Assembly: GCA_964610205.1 (NCBI GenBank)
Contig: CAZSVI010000013.1
Coordinates: forward strand, 1 to 41,280
Reading direction: 5' to 3'
DNA from: CAZSVI01 sp964610205
GTDB lineage: Bacteria; Bacillota; Clostridia; DSM-8532
Length of the DNA stretch: 41,280 nucleotides
Both the position numbers and the translations under genes were made by a program. Shown in pieces: positions 40,127 to 41,280 of the stretch (position 1 is its first letter; each line of letters begins with the position of its first letter). Below the pieces are notes generated by a model. That model saw nothing but the letters and a program-made list of their open reading frames with translations. It did no database searches and was not told where the DNA came from.

Positions 40127-41280
40127 CTATCCGATTAGAAGAATTTTTTGTCCCGCTTCCGGTTCCTTTTCCTCCACCATTCCGTTATCATCAAGAATTT
40201 TTTGAATCGGAATCCTGTACCGCCTGGCTATGCTCCAGAGGTTATCCCCCTGCTGGGCATAATATATCAAAAGAGGCGGATTCTCCTTCTTCTCCAGCGG
40301 CTTAACACCTTTTACACCTGTTACAACATTAATTTCCTGCTTTTTTGAGATATGAGCGTGTACTCCTATCTGTGCCTTGATTTCCAATTCCGTATCCGAT
40401 ATGATTTCATAACTGCTTCCGTCAAGGGAAAGGAAAATATCCTGCTCGAAGGAAACCTCAATTTCCGGAAGCGGAATACGGTGTGTAAAGGCCATCTCCT
40501 GATTGGATCCCCTGATAACCCTCATCTGCATTCCCGTACCGTACAATATACAAATATCCAGGCATCCGTTCACCTCTATGGCCTCGCCTTCTTTTTCAGC
40601 CGACAAGAGCCTGGGCTTTACGGTAATATTTATTATTTCTTCCAGTGCCTCGCCGTCACAGTCCAGTGAAAGCATGTTGTTTACCTGAAGATTATCGCAA
40701 ATATCCCTTTCCTCTACTCCTACATTAACCGGGCTCTTTTCAAGTTCAAAATCATAATCCAGCGCATAGGCATCCTTTATCAGATGTACATTATCCCTTG
40801 CATATAAAGCATACTCAACCCCGATTTCGGCATCAATCCTTATACGGGTCAAAAGCCCGTCCATATCTTCATCCGGCCTGACGGCAAGCTGTTTTATATT
40901 TGCTTTTACCGAGGCTTCCGTATACCTGTAAGTTTCTATATCCAGGCTTTTGGAAATCGGAATTTCCATATGTATATTCTCTATATCCGCATTGTCGTTG
41001 TCAGCCCGGTACAAAAAGTCAAGCTCCAGCATAGCTTCCATGTTGAAATTCTCATTAACTTTCAACTCCCTGATGGTTCCGTGTGTATATATGATTTCTT
41101 CCATCGCCGGCTTTCCGGCCGTAAGTTCAACGTTTTCAGCTACATTTACTATTCTCTCCCCGGCATCCTCCAGCATGGTAATCTCACGGGTATCGGCTTT
41201 TTGATAAATCTGTTCGCCTGAAACCGCTTCCCCGGCCTCAATACTTTTTGCCAGCAGATATTTTACGTTTAATTTCACTA
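40127..41280 (-). CDS. SPOCS/DUF3794 and LysM protein, 5' end outside the window
   Basis: At least 383 residues are present. The frame is open to the window edge, and a GTG at 41278 lacks a visible ribosome site, so the start is probably outside; full-length relatives have about 500 residues. Repeated beta-rich SPOCS units are visible (KLNVKYLLAKSIEAGEAV, KPAMEEIIYTHGTIRE, LSLDCDGEALEEI). The last 45 residues are a LysM domain (YYAQQGDNLWSIARRYRIP, AGQKILL). Such proteins are found in spore-forming Clostridia and are thought to act in spore coat assembly on peptidoglycan. Confidence 0.88.
   Translation of the reverse strand, partial: VKLNVKYLLAKSIEAGEAVSGEQIYQKADTREITMLEDAGERIVNVAENVELTAGKPAMEEIIYTHGTIRELKVNENFNMEAMLELDFLYRADNDNADIENIHMEIPISKSLDIETYRYTEASVKANIKQLAVRPDEDMDGLLTRIRIDAEIGVEYALYARDNVHLIKDAYALDYDFELEKSPVNVGVEERDICDNLQVNNMLSLDCDGEALEEIINITVKPRLLSAEKEGEAIEVNGCLDICILYGTGMQMRVIRGSNQEMAFTHRIPLPEIEVSFEQDIFLSLDGSSYEIISDTELEIKAQIGVHAHISKKQEINVVTGVKGVKPLEKKENPPLLIYYAQQGDNLWSIARRYRIPIQKILDDNGMVEEKEPEAGQKILLIG

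Overview
The window looks like part of a chromosome from a spore-forming, Gram-positive member of the Clostridia. The support is a SPOCS/LysM protein of the spore-coat type, AGGAGG-type ribosome sites, GTG and TTG starts, S-layer (SLH) proteins, and a MarR-type regulator of the exopolysaccharide-associated kind. Every confidently called gene is on the minus strand, so the biological reading order runs from 41280 down to 1. I saw no rRNA, tRNA, CRISPR array or intact insertion sequence. The species cannot be named from the sequence alone.

Housekeeping end (about 36.9-41.3 kb): a truncated SPOCS/LysM gene and its terminator; a 580-base gap with a possible small RNA and a multi-hairpin element; ispE overlapping a GntR/FCD regulator; then rpsF and ssb from their own promoter. 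rpsR, usually found just after ssb, is absent.

Lipid-linked sugar region (about 31-36.7 kb): a GT-C membrane glycosyltransferase, a UbiA-type enzyme with decaprenyl-phosphate phosphoribosyltransferase motifs, a radical SAM protein, an SDR-type NAD(P) enzyme and a GtrB-like polyprenyl-phosphate glycosyltransferase. Together they suggest a polyprenyl-linked pentose or similar donor used outside the membrane. An intact MntA-type antitoxin follows, then a HepT toxin gene that has lost its middle, then dusB.

Surface region (about 18-29 kb): a strong promoter drives a 956-residue SLH/Ig-like protein, probably the major S-layer protein. A second SLH/Ig-like protein follows, then a MarR-type regulator, a Wzz-like chain-length protein and a very large O-antigen-ligase/polymerase-like protein with a repeat-rich tail.

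Polysaccharide cassette (about 0.3-18 kb): visibly AT-richer than the rest. It holds a PglE-like aminotransferase and PglC-like phosphoglycosyl transferase (initiation), an ATP-grasp/HAD fusion, LicD, three GT4 glycosyltransferases, a TupA-like ATP-grasp protein, a class V (PhnW-like) aminotransferase overlapping a LicC/PntC-like cytidylyltransferase, a pyruvyl-transferase-family protein, a second Wzy-like polymerase, a choline-kinase-like phosphotransferase, an unrecognised protein, and a MurJ/Wzx-like flippase. The set is consistent with a flippase/polymerase-dependent surface glycan carrying a phospho-amino-alcohol (phosphocholine, phosphoethanolamine or aminoethylphosphonate) and possibly a pyruvyl group.

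Assignments rest on reading motifs by eye. No database search was run.
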